The translations under genes were made by a program, and so were the position numbers. A DNA stretch of 64,000 bases from Ectopseudomonas guguanensis. GTDB lineage: Bacteria > Pseudomonadota > Gammaproteobacteria > Pseudomonadales > Pseudomonadaceae. Where the stretch lies: positions 102,672 to 166,671 of the forward strand of contig NZ_FNJJ01000003.1 of the NCBI RefSeq assembly GCF_900104265.1, written 5' to 3'. Below the pieces are notes generated by a model. That model was not told the origin of the DNA and made no database searches. It saw only the letters and a list, made by a program, of their open reading frames with translations. Positions 41,341 through 49,676 of this stretch are shown here, one piece after another. The number at the start of each line of letters is the position of its first letter. Position 1 is the first letter of the stretch.

Positions 41341-42072
41341 ATGAATGAAAACAAGAAAGTCGCATTGATCATTGGCGCAGGCGATGCCACCGGTGGCGCC
41401 ATCGCCCGGCGTTTTGCCCGTGAGGGCTATGTTGCCTGCGTCACCCGCCGCAGCCTGGACAAGCTGCAGCCGCTGCTGGAGGACATCCGCAGCGCAGGCG
41501 GCGAGGCCCATGGTTTCGCCTCCGATGCGCGGCGCGAGGAGCAGGTGGCCGAGTTGGTCGAAAGCATCGAGCGTGACATCGGCCCCATCGAGGCGATGGT
41601 GTTCAACATCGGCGCCAACGTGCCGTGCAGCATTCTCGAAGAAACCGCGCGCAAGTACTTCAAGATCTGGGAAATGGCCTGCTTCGCCGGCTTTCTCACC
41701 AGCCAGGCGGTGGCCAAGCGCATGGTCACGCGTGGACGCGGCACCATCCTGTTCACCGGTGCCACGGCCGGGCTGCGGGGCGCCGCCGGATTCGCCGCCT
41801 TTGCCGGCGCCAAGCACGGCATCCGCGCGCTGGCGCAGAGCATGGCGCGCGAGCTGGGACCGCTGAATATCCATGTCGCCCATGTGGTGGTGGACGGTGC
41901 CATCGATACCGCCTTCATCCGCGACAGCTTTCCCGAGCTGTACGCCAGGAAGGATCAGGATGGCATTCTCGATCCCGAGCACATCGCCGACAGCTACTGG
42001 TTCCTGCACGCCCAGCCGCGCGACGCCTGGACCTTCGAGCTGGATCTGCGCCCGTGGATCGAGCGCTGGTAA
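41341..42072 (+). CDS. SDR-family protein lacking the catalytic tyrosine
   Basis: 243 residues. The Rossmann start is KVALIIGAGDATGGAIARRFA, and the NNAG position reads NIGAN. The active-site stretch is FAAFAGAKHG: the SDR Tyr is Phe154 and the Lys158 is kept, while the usual Ser lies in LFTGATAG as Thr. The fold is therefore present but normal hydride-transfer chemistry is doubtful. It is divergent from the TetR repressor and followed after 43 bases by a DsbA-like gene. The upstream GGAGAAGG is the ribosome site for 41341. Confidence 0.85.
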   Translation: MNENKKVALIIGAGDATGGAIARRFAREGYVACVTRRSLDKLQPLLEDIRSAGGEAHGFASDARREEQVAELVESIERDIGPIEAMVFNIGANVPCSILEETARKYFKIWEMACFAGFLTSQAVAKRMVTRGRGTILFTGATAGLRGAAGFAAFAGAKHGIRALAQSMARELGPLNIHVAHVVVDGAIDTAFIRDSFPELYARKDQDGILDPEHIADSYWFLHAQPRDAWTFELDLRPWIERW

Positions 42073-42115
42073 TCTGCGCTGAACCCATAACCACAATAAC
42101 GAGCGAGTGAAAGCC

Positions 42116-42709
42116 ATGAGCAAGACGGTGGAGTTCTTCTTCGACCTGGGCAGTCCGGCCTCCTACCTGGCCCATACCCAGCTACCTGATCTATGTCGCG
42201 ACGCCGGGGCTGAATTGGTCTATCGGCCGATGCTGCTGGGCGCTGTGTTCCAGGCTACCGGCAACGCCTCGCCGGCGATGATTCTGGCCAAGGGGCGCTA
42301 CATGCTGCGCGACCTGGCGCGCTTCGCCGAGCGCTACGGCGTACCGATGCGCTTCAACCCACATTTCCCGATCAATACCCTGACATTGATGCGCTTGCTG
42401 GTGGCCGTTCAATTGCATCAGCCGGAGCGTTTCGACGATGCCTTGCAGGCGCTGTTCCAGGCGATCTGGGTCGAAGGTATTCACATGGGCGATCCGACCA
42501 AGGTGGCCGAAGTGCTGACGGCGGCCGGCTTCGACGCCCAGGCGTTGCAGGCGCAGATCGCCGAACCTGCGGTGAAGGACGCGCTCAAGGCGAGCACCGA
42601 AGAGGCGGTCAAGCGCGGTGTATTCGGCGCACCGACCTGTTTCGTCGATGGCGAGATGTTCTTCGGCCAGGATCGCCTGGATTTCGTACGCGAAGCACTG
42701 CGCGACTGA
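42116..42709 (+). CDS. DsbA-family / 2-hydroxychromene-2-carboxylate isomerase-like protein
   Basis: 197 residues with a thioredoxin-like fold: VEFFFDLGSPASYLAHTQLP (no CxxC; SPAS at the active site), a helical insert, and FGAPTCFVDGEMFFGQDRLDFV at the C-terminus. HCCA isomerases of aromatic degradation and kappa-class GSTs share this. It is the second gene of the TetR-controlled unit, so isomerisation of an aromatic or glutathione conjugate is possible. The substrate is unknown. ATG 42116 is preferred to GTG 42107. Confidence 0.82.
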   Translation: MSKTVEFFFDLGSPASYLAHTQLPDLCRDAGAELVYRPMLLGAVFQATGNASPAMILAKGRYMLRDLARFAERYGVPMRFNPHFPINTLTLMRLLVAVQLHQPERFDDALQALFQAIWVEGIHMGDPTKVAEVLTAAGFDAQALQAQIAEPAVKDALKASTEEAVKRGVFGAPTCFVDGEMFFGQDRLDFVREALRD

Positions 42710-42754
42710 TGCCTGGCACAATGGCGGGGTTCTTTTTCGCCATTCGAGCCACCG

Positions 42755-42970
42755 ATGAACCCCGAAGCGCTGAAACTCCTGGTGACCCGTCGCATGCCCT
42801 ACGGCAAGTACAAGGATCGGCTGATCGCCGACCTGCCGGGCCACTACCTCAACTGGTTCGCCCGCACGGGTTTTCCCAAGGGCGAATTGGGGCAACTGCT
42901 CGCGCTGATGCAGGAGATCGACCACAACGGTCTCAAACCCTTGCTCGATCCGTTGCGCGACCGTTCGTAG
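42755..42970 (+). CDS. DUF3820 family small protein
   Basis: 71 residues with the DUF3820 pattern: MPYGKYKDRLIADLPGHYLNWF, then GFPKGELGQLLALMQEI. Small cytosolic protein of unknown role (some members are annotated as quorum-sensing-related virulence factors). It lies 45 bases after the DsbA-like gene and may be read-through. Confidence 0.88.
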   Translation: MNPEALKLLVTRRMPYGKYKDRLIADLPGHYLNWFARTGFPKGELGQLLALMQEIDHNGLKPLLDPLRDRS

Positions 42971-43015
42971 CCTGGATGGAAATCCGCGGGAGACTTCGAA
43001 TTCTCCCGGATGTCC

Positions 43016-43095
43016 GTAGGTGCGCCGCGTGCATCGCCCCTGCACATTGCAGAAGGACCCACTGCAGGCCATCGGTACGCGCGGCGCACCCTACG
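43016..43095. repeat. Inverted repeat of the GTAGG(G)TGCGC family
   Basis: CGTAGGTGCGCCGCGTGCA (from 43016) pairs with GCGCGGCGCACCCTACG (ending 43095) with one bulged base, around a 44-base loop. It belongs to the same family as the element at 4209-4277. It lies between the stops of the DUF3820 gene and the convergent 82-residue gene. Confidence 0.6.
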
Positions 43096-43107
43096 TCTGG
43101 GTTGGCC

Positions 43108-43356
43108 TCAATGCCAGTTGCGGCCGTGATCCAGCTTCTGGTCCACCAGCCATTTGCCGTGGGCGATGGACGCGTGCTGGGCCTTGTGCAGGTCATCCAT
43201 GAAGGCATAGTCCACCGGCAGGGTCTGGCGTTTGCTGGTGTTGCCGTCGGGGTCGGTGATCTGGCATCCGCCGGCCCAGGGCGTGGGCAGGCCGGGATGC
43301 TCCATGACACTGGCGCGGATGATGTGATCGCGGTGGGTGCAGGTAAGTGCGCTCAT
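43108..43356 (-). CDS. Hypothetical small protein
   Basis: 82 residues, no recognised domain. It has a Cys/His-containing start (MSALTCTHRDH), a proline-rich middle (HPGLPTPWAGGCQITDP) and an acidic/His tail (MDDLHKAQHAS). GAGGTGGCC before the ATG suggests it is translated. It is convergent to the DUF3820 gene. Function unknown. Confidence 0.6.
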   Translation of the reverse strand: MSALTCTHRDHIIRASVMEHPGLPTPWAGGCQITDPDGNTSKRQTLPVDYAFMDDLHKAQHASIAHGKWLVDQKLDHGRNWH

Positions 43357-43728
43357 GAGGCCACCTCGTGGATCAAGGCGCCGCCCTCGGCGTCGACGCT
43401 ACACCGAGGTTCCAGCCGGGAGCCGGTAGCGGCGCCGCGTGGATGAGTGGTGCGTCTGTCTGCTCACCTTAACGCAGACGCAGGCGTTGTGAGCGTTGCC
43501 CGACAAACGCACAGGGCCGGCGATGGCCTGATACCTTTCCCAGGTTCAACGCGATTGGCTCCCCTCTCCCATTTATGGGAGAGGGGCTGGGGGAGAGGGC
43601 CGAAAACACCGCGAAACCGCCAGTTTCCCCTCTCCCCAAAGGGGCGCGGGGGCTGGTCGTGTTTGACCGTTTCTTAAGTGAACAGCATTGCGGCAATGGC
43701 CGGCCCTGTGTCTGCTGCTGACGCGCCT
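43357..43728. other. Intergenic stretch with palindromic repeat
   Basis: 372 bases between the small gene and the end of the SDR gene. It holds CCCCTCTCCC-ATTTAT-GGGAGAGGGG, a perfect 10-bp stem at 43561-43586, followed by a second CTGGGGGAGAGGGCC segment and a related half at 43625-43660 (TTTCCCCTCTCCCCAAAGGGG). It is a repeat type seen widely in Pseudomonas intergenic DNA. I see no gene in it. Confidence 0.65.
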
Positions 43729-44616
43729 CTACTCGGTCGCCTCACTCACCTTGTTCACGCTCCTCGGTTTCGGTGCAAAGCGCGCCGCCAGGCGCATCGA
43801 GACGGTCACCAGGCGCTGATACAGCGCCGGCATGCTGCGCTGCATCCAGTCCAGGGCATGGGCATCGGCACCGATCAGAATGCGCCGTTTGTTGGCCAGC
43901 ACTCCGTTTACGATGACCTTGGCCGCCTGTTCCGGCGTGGTGCGCAGCAACTGGTCGTGGAACTGCTGGCGCGCCTGCTCGGCTTCCTGGCCGGTGACCT
44001 TGGCCAGGCTGTCGTTCATCCGCGCCGTCTTGGCGATGTTGGTCTTGATGCCGCCCGGATGCACGCAGCTGGCGGAAACCCCGCAATCGGCCATGTCCAG
44101 TTCCTGGCGTAGCGATTCGGTAAAGCCGCGCACGGCGAACTTGCTGGCGTTGTAGGCGCTCATGCCCGGCTGGGAGAACAGGCCGAACACGCTGGAGACG
44201 TTGATCACGTGACCCTGGCCGGCCGCCTTGAGGTAGGGCAGGAAGGCCTTGGTGCCGTTGACCACGCCCCAGAAGTTGATGTTCATGATCCATTCGTAGT
44301 CAGCATGGTCGTTGCCCTCCACGGTGCCGCCCTGAGCCACGCCGGCATTGTTGAAGATGGCGTTGACCCGGCCGAACTCGCTGACGACCTGCTCGGCCCA
44401 GGCCTCGACGGCAGCTCGGTCGGCGACGTCGACGCGTTGTCCGCTGACGGTGACGCCGAGCTTGCGGGCCTGCTCGACGGTTTCCTTGAGGCCCTCGACA
44501 TTGACGTCGGACAGTGCCAGGTGGCAGCCCTGGCGCGCCAGGTGATAGGCGAGGGCGCGGCCGATACCGGAGCCGGCGCCGGTGATGGCGGCAACCTTGT
44601 TCTCGAAGGATTTCAT
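43729..44616 (-). CDS. SDR-family oxidoreductase (partner of the monooxygenase)
   Basis: 295 residues, longer than typical SDRs. It has TGAGSGIG (about 12-19), NNAG, the catalytic Ser in VSSVFG, Y-xxx-K as YNASK, and CVHPGGIKT. The C-terminal extension of about 40 residues includes a helix LVTVSMRLAARF. The start at 44616 overlaps the monooxygenase stop by four bases (ATGA), so the two are translationally coupled. I recall this pair next to a TetR gene in PAO1. The substrate is unknown; oxidation of an alcohol to the ketone used by the partner monooxygenase is an inference. Confidence 0.88.
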   Translation of the reverse strand: MKSFENKVAAITGAGSGIGRALAYHLARQGCHLALSDVNVEGLKETVEQARKLGVTVSGQRVDVADRAAVEAWAEQVVSEFGRVNAIFNNAGVAQGGTVEGNDHADYEWIMNINFWGVVNGTKAFLPYLKAAGQGHVINVSSVFGLFSQPGMSAYNASKFAVRGFTESLRQELDMADCGVSASCVHPGGIKTNIAKTARMNDSLAKVTGQEAEQARQQFHDQLLRTTPEQAAKVIVNGVLANKRRILIGADAHALDWMQRSMPALYQRLVTVSMRLAARFAPKPRSVNKVSEATE

Positions 44617-46166
44617 GCGCTGACCTCCTGCGCGGCGAGGGTGATGGCATTGCTCTGCGCCGGGTGGGCGGCGTGCTTGCGGCTGAAGTGGTAGGCATGC
44701 GGATCGAAGTTGCGCGTCAGCATGCGAAAGCGCCAGGTGAAGCCCGGCCACACCGTGCAGTTGCGCCCGCTGACCGGGTGCAGATACCAGCTCATGCAGC
44801 CGCCGGCGTTCCATACGGTGCTGCCGAGGGTGCCCTGGATCTTGCGGTTGAAGGCGTCCTGCGCCTCGCGCTTGGGTTCCAGGCTCTGCAGCTGGCCTTC
44901 TTCGAGCTGCCTGAGGGCGCCGAGCACATAGGTGATCTGCGACTCGATCATGTAGACCATGGAGTTGTGGCCCAGGCCGGTGTTCGGCCCCATGAGGAAG
45001 AACAGGTTGGGGAAGCCCGCGGTCATGGTGCCCTTGTAGGCTTCCGGGCCTTCGGGCCAGGTGTCGAGCAGGTCGACGCCGCCGCGGCCGAACACCGTGC
45101 CGCGCGGCAGCGGGTCGCTGGGGGTGAAGCCGGTGCCGAAGATGATGGCATCCACTTCGCGCTCCTGGCCGTCGGCGGTGCGCACGGCACCCGGCAGGAT
45201 TTCGGCGATACCGTCGGTGATCACCTCGACGTTGGCCTGGGTCAGCGCCGGGTAGTAGTCGTTGGAGATCAGCACCCGCTTGCAGCCCATGGTGTAGTCC
45301 GGGGTGACCTTGGCGCGCAGCACCGGGTCCTTGATCTGCTTCCTGATGTACAGCTTGGCGATGCCCTGGGCCATGCGCAGCAGGCGCGGGGCGAAGGCGA
45401 AGGCGATCACCCGGCTTTCCAGGATGCCGTACAGGGCGCCGCGCCAGAGCTTCTGCGCCAGCGGAAAGCGCTTGAAGCGCTGGCGTTCGCCATCGCCAAT
45501 GGCGCGATCGGGCTTGGGCATGATCCACGGCGCGGTGCGCTGGTAGAGATCGAGGCGCGCCACCTGCTTCTGAATCTGCGGCACGAACTGGATGGCCGAG
45601 GCGCCGGTGCCGATCACCGCCACGCGTTTGCCGCTCAGGTCATAGTCGTGATTCCACTGCTGCGAGTGGAACACCTCGCCGGTGAAGTTCTCCAGGCCCT
45701 TGAGCCTGGGAATCGAGGGTGTCGACAGGGCGCCCATGCCGGAAACCACGAACTGCGCGCTGTACTGGTTACCGGCGCGATCCTGCAGGTGCCACAGCTC
45801 GGCGTGCTCGTCCCAGCGGATCTGTACCACTTCGGTGTCCAGCAGGGTCTTGTCCTGCAAGCGGTACTTTTCCCAGCAGCCTTCCAGGTAGGCCTTGATT
45901 TCCGGCTGCCTGGCGAACATCCGCGTCCAGTTCGGGTTGGGCTCGAAGGAAAAGGAGTACAGGTGCGATTGCACGTCGCAGCCGCAACCGGGGTAGTTGT
46001 TCACCCGCCAGGTGCCGCCGACGCCGGCTTCCTTTTCGAACAGCAGGAAGTCCTGCTCGCCCCGTTGCTTGAGACGGATGGCCATGCCGAGGCCGGAGAA
46101 GCCGCTGCCGAGGATGGCGATCTTGCAATGGCGGGCAGCGGTAGGGGGTGACACGGGCGCATTCAT
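44613..46166 (-). CDS. Flavin-containing/Baeyer-Villiger-type monooxygenase
   Basis: 517 residues. FAD site: KIAILGSGFSGLGMAIRLKQRG. GGTWRVNNYPGCGCDV follows, then the Baeyer-Villiger fingerprint FTGEVFHSQQWN (FxGxxxHxxxW) and the NADPH site GKRVAVIGTGASAIQFVPQI. The class I BVMO signature suggests conversion of ketones to esters or lactones, though the residue after Trp is Asn rather than Pro or Asp. It is the first gene of a two-gene operon with the SDR and is divergent from a TetR regulator. The substrate is unknown. Confidence 0.9.
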   Translation of the reverse strand: MNAPVSPPTAARHCKIAILGSGFSGLGMAIRLKQRGEQDFLLFEKEAGVGGTWRVNNYPGCGCDVQSHLYSFSFEPNPNWTRMFARQPEIKAYLEGCWEKYRLQDKTLLDTEVVQIRWDEHAELWHLQDRAGNQYSAQFVVSGMGALSTPSIPRLKGLENFTGEVFHSQQWNHDYDLSGKRVAVIGTGASAIQFVPQIQKQVARLDLYQRTAPWIMPKPDRAIGDGERQRFKRFPLAQKLWRGALYGILESRVIAFAFAPRLLRMAQGIAKLYIRKQIKDPVLRAKVTPDYTMGCKRVLISNDYYPALTQANVEVITDGIAEILPGAVRTADGQEREVDAIIFGTGFTPSDPLPRGTVFGRGGVDLLDTWPEGPEAYKGTMTAGFPNLFFLMGPNTGLGHNSMVYMIESQITYVLGALRQLEEGQLQSLEPKREAQDAFNRKIQGTLGSTVWNAGGCMSWYLHPVSGRNCTVWPGFTWRFRMLTRNFDPHAYHFSRKHAAHPAQSNAITLAAQEVSA

Positions 46167-46197
46167 GGCCGGACTCCTGCTTGTCGTTCTTGTTGGT

Positions 46198-46233
46198 GTC
46201 TACATCTGTATACCAAGGTAGACATGTGTATAC
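46198..46233. promoter_or_regulatory. Tandem operator between the monooxygenase and TetR genes
   Basis: GTCTACATCTGTATAC (46198-46213) and GTAGACATGTGTATAC (46218-46233) are direct repeats agreeing at 13 of 16 bases, with 20 bases between starts. Each has GTATAC-type symmetry at its right end. They occupy the centre of the 116-base divergent gap and may bind the TetR protein. Confidence 0.6.
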
Positions 46234-46282
46234 TCTGCGGCAAGCCATCGAATCGACAAACCAACTTTAGGTAGGGGTAAGG

Positions 46283-46990
46283 ATGCACAACGACGATGCG
46301 CAGGTACGCGACAGGGCCAGCGAAGCGCCTGGCAAGCGCCTGCTGATGGAGGCGGCGTTACGTCTCACCTCGACCAGCCGCAGCCTCAGCAGCCTGGGCC
46401 TGCGCGAGCTGGCGCGCGAGGCGGGGCTCAACCCCAACACCTTCTACCGTCACTTTCGCGATGTCGATGATCTCGGCCTGACCGTGATCGGCGAGATCAC
46501 CCGGCTGCTGCGTCAACCGCTGCGCGATCTGCGCCGCGAGGCCGCGCAGCGCGCGGTAAAGGATGACGGGCCGCTGCTGCCCAAACTGCTGGGTATCGAT
46601 CTCGGGCGCGGGCGGCGAGTGTGTCACGAGACGGTGCAGCTGTTCTTCGACTTCGTCGCCGAGCACCCGGAGGCGTTCATCATCGGGGTGCGCGAGCTGC
46701 ATGGCGCCTCGCCCGTGTTGCGCGAGGCCCTGCGCCAGGTAATGGACGACTTCGCCGACGACATGGCCGAGGACATCATCGAGTTCAAGCTGCTGCCGGA
46801 TATCGTCAGCGCGGCGGCGGTGCGCCAGGTTTCGGGGCTGATCAGTCGCAGCCTGTTCGAGCAATCGCTGGACTACATCGGCCAGCCGCAGCGACGCGAG
46901 GCGATCTGTGCGCTGGCCGAGGAGCAGATCGTCATGCTGTTCACCGGCGCCAGCGTGCTGCAGGGCATGGGGCAGCTGCGCCTGGGCTGA
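46283..46990 (+). CDS. TetR-family transcriptional regulator (DesT/FabR-like)
   Basis: 235 residues. The HTH at about 38-58 is SSLGLRELAREAGLNPNTFYRHFRDVDDLGLTVI. The helical C-terminal part, with FFDFVAEHPEAFIIGVRELHG, resembles the DesT/FabR group that senses acyl-CoA. It is divergent from the monooxygenase-SDR operon and likely regulates it through the tandem site at 46198-46233. The ligand may be an acyl-type compound (inference). Confidence 0.88.
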   Translation: MHNDDAQVRDRASEAPGKRLLMEAALRLTSTSRSLSSLGLRELAREAGLNPNTFYRHFRDVDDLGLTVIGEITRLLRQPLRDLRREAAQRAVKDDGPLLPKLLGIDLGRGRRVCHETVQLFFDFVAEHPEAFIIGVRELHGASPVLREALRQVMDDFADDMAEDIIEFKLLPDIVSAAAVRQVSGLISRSLFEQSLDYIGQPQRREAICALAEEQIVMLFTGASVLQGMGQLRLG

Positions 46991-47054
46991 AGGGCGTTTG
47001 GCGATGCTGATGAGGGGAGGCGAGGCGCAGGAACGGAACTATCCGCGAGGTTTT

Positions 47055-47125
47055 CGCGGCTGAAGCCGCTCCTACGGTCCGCAATCTGCGCACTCGAACG
47101 AAAAAGGGCGGCCTGGGCCGCCCTT
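47055..47125. terminator. REP unit and terminator hairpin
   Basis: TTCGCGGCTGAAGCCGCTCC (from 47053) is a REP unit. AAGGGCGGCC (47104-47113) with GGCCGCCCTT (47116-47125) is a perfect palindrome. On the minus strand it is followed by TTTTT, so it terminates the gene ending at 47132. It also lies past the TetR stop on the plus strand. Confidence 0.65.
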
Positions 47126-47131
47126 GGAATA

Positions 47132-47968
47132 TCAGTTACTGAAGCCGAGGCGCTCGCGCCAGCGATTCTCCAGCTTCTCGGTGTCGTGATCCTTGGGATG
47201 GAAGCCGGGGCGGTAGTAGTCCAGGTAGGGGCCGATCAGCTTGGTGAAGAAGCCGTTGCGCGGGCCGAACAGTTTCTTCAGGCCGAAGCCCCAGCTGCGC
47301 CAGTTGAACAGCTGACCGTCCTTGCGCAGCAGGTGAATCTGGAACCAGCCGATCACGCCGAGGAACATCACGGTGGTCAGCAGCATCACCAGCGTACGGG
47401 TGAAGTAACCGCCGTAGACCTTCTGGTACACGTCGTAGCACACCGCCTTGTGCTCGTTCTCCTCGATGGCGTGCCACATCCACAGCTGGTACAGCTTAGG
47501 GTCGTTCATCTGCGTGGTGAGGTCTTCGCGCTTGAGCAGTTGCTCGGCCATGGTCGCAGTGAAGTGCTCCAGTGCGCAGGTGGCGGCCAGGCGCTGTTTC
47601 TTGGTGCTCAAGCGGGTCGTCCATTCGAGCAGTACCTTGATGCGCAGCTCCAGGCGCTCCAGGTCGATATTGTGCTCGTTGGCATAGTCGTTATAGGCCG
47701 CATGCTCCTTGGAGTGCATGGCCTCCTGGCCGATGAAGGCGCTGATGTCCTTCTTCAGCTGCGGCTCGCTGACCTGGTCGCGCACCGCCCGCACGCTGTC
47801 GACGAAGAATTTCTCTCCGTAGGGGAACAGCGACGACAGGTTGTTCATGAAGTGGCTCATGAAGGGATCGTCGAAGAACCAGTATTTCGGCGTTTCGGCG
47901 AAGCTGAAGTCCATGCGACGAACCGGAAAGCTGGATTTCGGCTGGGGCAGGGTGGCGCTTGCATTCAT
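47132..47968 (-). CDS. PF10118-family predicted metal-dependent hydrolase
   Basis: 278 residues. It has the ferritin-like layout of the family: FPYGEKFFVDSVRAVRDQVS, FIGQEAMHSKEHAAYNDYA (E/H metal motif), ALEHFTATMAEQLL and WHAIEENEHKAVCYDVYQK. These repeat E-x2-3-H motifs would bind a di-metal centre. A hydrophobic segment near residue 200-220 suggests membrane contact. The substrate is unknown. The start at 47968 begins MNASATLPQPKS; the open frame upstream is intergenic. The intergenic DNA between this start and the channel gene is divided by nothing else recognisable. Confidence 0.85.
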   Translation of the reverse strand: MNASATLPQPKSSFPVRRMDFSFAETPKYWFFDDPFMSHFMNNLSSLFPYGEKFFVDSVRAVRDQVSEPQLKKDISAFIGQEAMHSKEHAAYNDYANEHNIDLERLELRIKVLLEWTTRLSTKKQRLAATCALEHFTATMAEQLLKREDLTTQMNDPKLYQLWMWHAIEENEHKAVCYDVYQKVYGGYFTRTLVMLLTTVMFLGVIGWFQIHLLRKDGQLFNWRSWGFGLKKLFGPRNGFFTKLIGPYLDYYRPGFHPKDHDTEKLENRWRERLGFSN

Positions 47969-48190
47969 CGTTCGAGTCCTCTTCTGGGAGTCGGTGCTCC
48001 CGATTGTTGTACGGCTCTGGGTGACAACATCGGGGTTGCAGGCGGTTAGCCTCAACGGACCAACTGTGTCAGTGAACGATGTAACTATCGGATTTGGCGG
48101 CGCCGGGCGCCGCCAACTTAAGGCGGGTGTGTCGAGTGATCGGCAGAGTCGAAACGGCGGCGCGGGCCCGCCATTTCGATTGGGCAGGGG

Positions 48191-49006
48191 TCAGGACGCG
48201 TTGCGCCGCAGCTCCGCCACTTCGCTGCGCAGTGCTCGCAATTCGTCGAGAATCGCCTGCTCGCGGGCGGCGGCCGCCAGCTCCTCGGCGCTGGGCTCGT
48301 GGGTGCTCTGCATGGCGTTGACGATCACCGCGATGAACAGGTTGAGCATCATGAAGGTGGCGATGAGGATGTAGGGCACGAAGAACATCCAGGCCAGCGG
48401 GTGCTGCTCCATCACAGGGCGAACGATGCCCATCGACCAGCTTTCCAGGGTCATCACCTGGAACAGGGTATAGAGGCTGGCGCCGATGCTGCCGAACCAC
48501 TCCGGAAAGCTCTGGCCGAACAGCTGGGTGGCCATCACCGCGGCGACATAGAACACCAGCCCCATCAGCATGACGATGCTGCCCATGCCCGGCAGCGAGG
48601 CGAGCAACGCCTGCACCACCTTGCGCATGCTCGGGTTGATCGACACCAGGCGCAGCACCCGCAGTACGCGCAAGGCGCGCAGCACGGCGAAGGGGCCGCT
48701 GGCCGGCACCAGGGCGATGCCCACCACCAGGCAGTCGAACACCGCCCAGGGATCGCGCAGCAGACCGATGCCGCGCGCGGTGAAGCGCAGCGCCAGCTCG
48801 ATGACGAAGCAGGCGAGGATCAGGCTGTCGAGGATCAGCAGCGATTTGCCCCAGTCGGCCATGATCGAGGGCGAGGTCTGCAGGCCGAGAATGGCGGCGT
48901 TGACGATGATCAGCAGGGTGATCAGGCGTTGGACGGGCTTGCCGTCCATCAAGGTGCCCAGGCGCTGACGCCAGTCACTGGAGGGATCGAATTCGAGTTC
49001 GTGCAT
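48191..49006 (-). CDS. Voltage-gated ion channel of the NaChBac type
   Basis: 271 residues, one six-TM domain. The S4 helix has Arg every third residue (LRALRVLRVLRLVSI), a pore helix follows, and the filter is TLESWS, matching the TLESWAS of NaChBac, so sodium selectivity is expected. S6 ends FIAVIVNAMQSTHEP, and a C-terminal coiled coil (AILDELRALRSEVAELRR) would hold a tetramer. It is complete and stands as a single gene. Physiological role unknown; motility or pH adaptation has been suggested for relatives. Confidence 0.88.
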   Translation of the reverse strand: MHELEFDPSSDWRQRLGTLMDGKPVQRLITLLIIVNAAILGLQTSPSIMADWGKSLLILDSLILACFVIELALRFTARGIGLLRDPWAVFDCLVVGIALVPASGPFAVLRALRVLRVLRLVSINPSMRKVVQALLASLPGMGSIVMLMGLVFYVAAVMATQLFGQSFPEWFGSIGASLYTLFQVMTLESWSMGIVRPVMEQHPLAWMFFVPYILIATFMMLNLFIAVIVNAMQSTHEPSAEELAAAAREQAILDELRALRSEVAELRRNAS

Positions 49007-49085
49007 GGGAGTCTGGCTATGGCTGTGGTGATGCCGGTCGTGCCGGCTTGAATCGAGAGCCCGCCTGCGCGGCGGGCGTGACGGC

Positions 49086-49634
49086 TCAGCGATCGTCGAG
49101 GGCGAATGCGGTCAGGGTGAGGGTGGGAATGCCCGCGTCCTGCAGCTTCTGCGAACCACCCAGCTCCGGCAGGTCGATGATCGCCGCGGCCTCGAACACG
49201 CTGGCGCGCATGCGTCGTACCAGGTTGGCCGCGGCGATCAGGGTGCCGCCGGTGGCGATCAGGTCATCGAAGATCAGCACCGAGTCGCCCTCGCACAGGC
49301 TGTCGCTGTGCACCTCGAGGAAGGCCTCGCCGTATTCGGTCTGATAGCCCTCGCTGAGCACGTCTGCCGGCAGTTTGCCCTGTTTGCGGAACAGCACCAG
49401 CGGCTTGTTCAGTTCGTAGGCGATGATCGAGCCGATCAGGAAGCCACGGGCATCCATGGCGCCGATATGACTGAACTCGGCCTCGACGTAACGCTGGATG
49501 AAGCTGTCGGCGACCATGCGCAGGGCACGCGGCGACTGGAACAGCGGGGTGATGTCGCGAAAGATGACGCCCGGCTTGGGAAAATCCGGTACCGGGCGGA
49601 TCAGGGTCTTGATGCTGAATTCGTCAAAGATCAT
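49086..49634 (-). CDS. apt: Adenine phosphoribosyltransferase
   Basis: 182 residues. Converts adenine plus PRPP to AMP. The PRPP motif is [23 protein letters not shown], the N-terminal [15 protein letters not shown] is typical, and [15 protein letters not shown] carries the adenine-binding region. It is 42 bases downstream of anr on the same strand, as I recall in PAO1. Confidence 0.95.
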   Translation of the reverse strand: MIFDEFSIKTLIRPVPDFPKPGVIFRDITPLFQSPRALRMVADSFIQRYVEAEFSHIGAMDARGFLIGSIIAYELNKPLVLFRKQGKLPADVLSEGYQTEYGEAFLEVHSDSLCEGDSVLIFDDLIATGGTLIAAANLVRRMRASVFEAAAIIDLPELGGSQKLQDAGIPTLTLTAFALDDR

Positions 49635-49676
49635 CGTGGGGTCCTGAATGCATGAGCCCGCGAGAACCGTGCGAAC

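Noticed and set aside
43561..43660. CCCCTCTCCC repeats as a possible CRISPR or mobile element end
   Set aside because: Irregular palindromic spacing, no repeated unit with spacers and no transposase or cas gene nearby.
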